A DNA stretch of 64,000 bases from Numida meleagris (Eukaryota > Chordata > Aves > Galliformes > Numididae), in the NCBI RefSeq assembly GCF_002078875.1, contig NC_034414.1, positions 34,200,753-34,264,752 on the forward strand, given 5' to 3'. Position numbers and translations under genes: made by a program. The stretch's first letter is position 1. Each line of letters begins with the position of its first letter. This document shows, piece after piece, positions 62,761 through 64,000 of this stretch. Below the pieces are notes generated by a model. That model was given only the letters and a program-made list of their open reading frames with translations, did no database searches and was not told where the DNA came from.

Positions 62761-63238
62761 TGAACAAGTGCTTTCTCAACTATTTACAGTTTAAATAGTC
62801 TCTGTTAAGTTGGGTGAAAAGTTTTGCTCTGTTACTGGTATCCTTCATAATCTTAAGGAAGACTGCTTTTTGAAGCATTTTTATCCTGCAAGTCATTCTC
62901 TTGACCAGTAGATTGGACAAAAGATCTACTGGTCAAGAGAATGACTTGCAGGATTGGACAAAAGATCTACTGGTCAAGAGAATGACTTGCAGGATTGGAC
63001 AAAAGNTACTGGTCAAGAGAATGACTTGCAGGATTGGACAAAAGATCTACTGGTCAAGAGAATGACTTGCAGGATTGGACAAAAGATCTACTGGTCAAGA
63101 GAATGACTTGCAGGATAAAAATGCTTCAAAAAGCAGTCTTCCTTAAGATTATGAAGGATACCAGTAACAGAGCAAAACTTTCCACCCAACTTAACAGAGA
63201 CTATTTAAACTGTAAATAGTTGAGAAAGCACTTGTTCA
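62761..63238. repeat. Large inverted repeat with tandem 41-bp centre
   Basis: The left arm (62761 to about 62912) and right arm (about 63085-63238) are reverse complements over about 150 bp with only about one mismatch. Between them are five head-to-tail 41-bp units starting at 62911, 62952, 62993, 63032 and 63073. The third lacks two bases, with an N at 63006. The inner end of the left arm is itself the reverse complement of the unit. The 61-codon open frame here is not a gene. Confidence 0.95.
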
Positions 63239-64000
63239 CCCACTCATCCACTCACTCACTCTCCACTAGGATATACCCAAGTGGATTACATTGACATAGA
63301 AGTCATAACACAGGGTGAGTAGCAAAATATCCAAAATATATTTAAATAAATATAATTTACTCAGACTTTCAAGATGTCTTTGATAAAATCTTTCACAGGA
63401 GAATAAGGAATCAGAAGTCACAGAATGACTGATAGAAGTTCTGCTTTATATTAGAAAATGACGGAGATAAGAAAACAAAGGGTAAATATAAGTGTCAATT
63501 TTCAACATGGAAGAAGGTTAATCATGAGATGCCCCTGGATTCCTGCTAACAGTCATGGTACTTGACACATTTATTATACAGTTATTATCCCAAAGAAAAA
63601 GATAGACAGAAAAACAGACAAGAGTATTCTATGGAAAATTATATAGGTCAGGAATAAGAGAAGCAGCAAAGAGTTCCATGCATAAAAAAACTAGGTAATT
63701 AGCTGGTGTAACACCAAGGAAATTCCAATGGCAGAAGCAAAGACAGATATCGCATATAGTCAATTTACATTAATGTATGCAAATTGATACCTCACAAATC
63801 AACAGAAATCAGTGAGTAAAAGAATAGATGCTATGATGGACTATTTATTTAATGTAATTCTTCAATGAAGTTAGGAAAAGCAAAACAAAAGAACTGCAAA
63901 CAAATAAGATGTTAATTTCTATTGAAGAAAAATAGAGCACTGAAAATTTACAGTACATTTTTGTGGATTCTTGGTATGCCATTACAAAAGTTCTATTGGA
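63239..64000. other. AT-rich noncoding DNA
   Basis: A short CACTCATCCACTCACTCAC run starts it; otherwise nothing is recognised. Confidence 0.5.

Noticed and set aside
62911..63113. CRISPR-like tandem repeats
   Set aside because: The units are directly adjacent with no variable spacers, in a eukaryotic window and inside a fold-back.
63034..63219. 61-codon open frame with internal repeats
   Set aside because: It is translation of the tandem 41-bp repeat and right arm of the fold-back.

Overview
The window looks like intergenic or intronic DNA of a galliform (chicken-like) bird. It is AT-rich. It carries many fragments of CR1, the LINE family that dominates bird genomes, several avian LTR families, and short mariner-type elements. 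I find no convincing host exon, tRNA or rRNA on either strand. Almost all open frames are short and look accidental. An 835-base run of N (36586-37420) and a lone N at 63006 show that this is a draft assembly.

The dominant feature is an endogenous retrovirus at 18072-25669, read on the + strand. In order it has an LTR, a possible primer-binding site, a short-repeat leader, a gag region with a long heptad-repeat coiled coil, protease, reverse transcriptase, RNase H, integrase and a polypurine tract. It has no env. Pol and Gag layout resemble the class III (ERV-L-like) group, and the coiled-coil Gag is reminiscent of the galliform ENS-1/ERNI (Soprano) family. That family assignment is from memory and unverified. 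The element is dead: gag has two frame changes and two in-frame stops, and pol has four stops, one frameshift and a nested LTR. The right-hand LTR sits exactly against the polypurine tract but points the wrong way, and the outer flanks show no clear target-site duplication.

Related LTRs occur at three other places. A reverse-oriented solo LTR with a perfect 5-bp duplication splits RNase H (23298-23860). A solo LTR with a perfect duplication lies at 31560-32063. An LTR tail emerges from the assembly gap (37421-37511) and abuts an older avian ERVL-type LTR.

Region by region: 1-18071 is AT-rich noncoding DNA with a dispersed repeat, two mariner-type elements and three CR1 3' ends. 18072-25669 is the retrovirus. 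25670-34062 is noncoding, with an AT palindrome, a perfect 18-bp hairpin and the solo LTR. 34063-37690 holds a 95-bp direct duplication, another reverse LTR, the gap and LTR pieces. 37691-53239 holds CR1 and LTR fragments, including a CR1 piece with a 174-codon open frame. 53240-64000 has a third mariner-type element, two CR1 ends and a large fold-back with a 41-bp tandem repeat at its centre. The most unusual signals are the inverted LTR and this fold-back, and both could be assembly artefacts. I see no evidence for a new host-encoded system.
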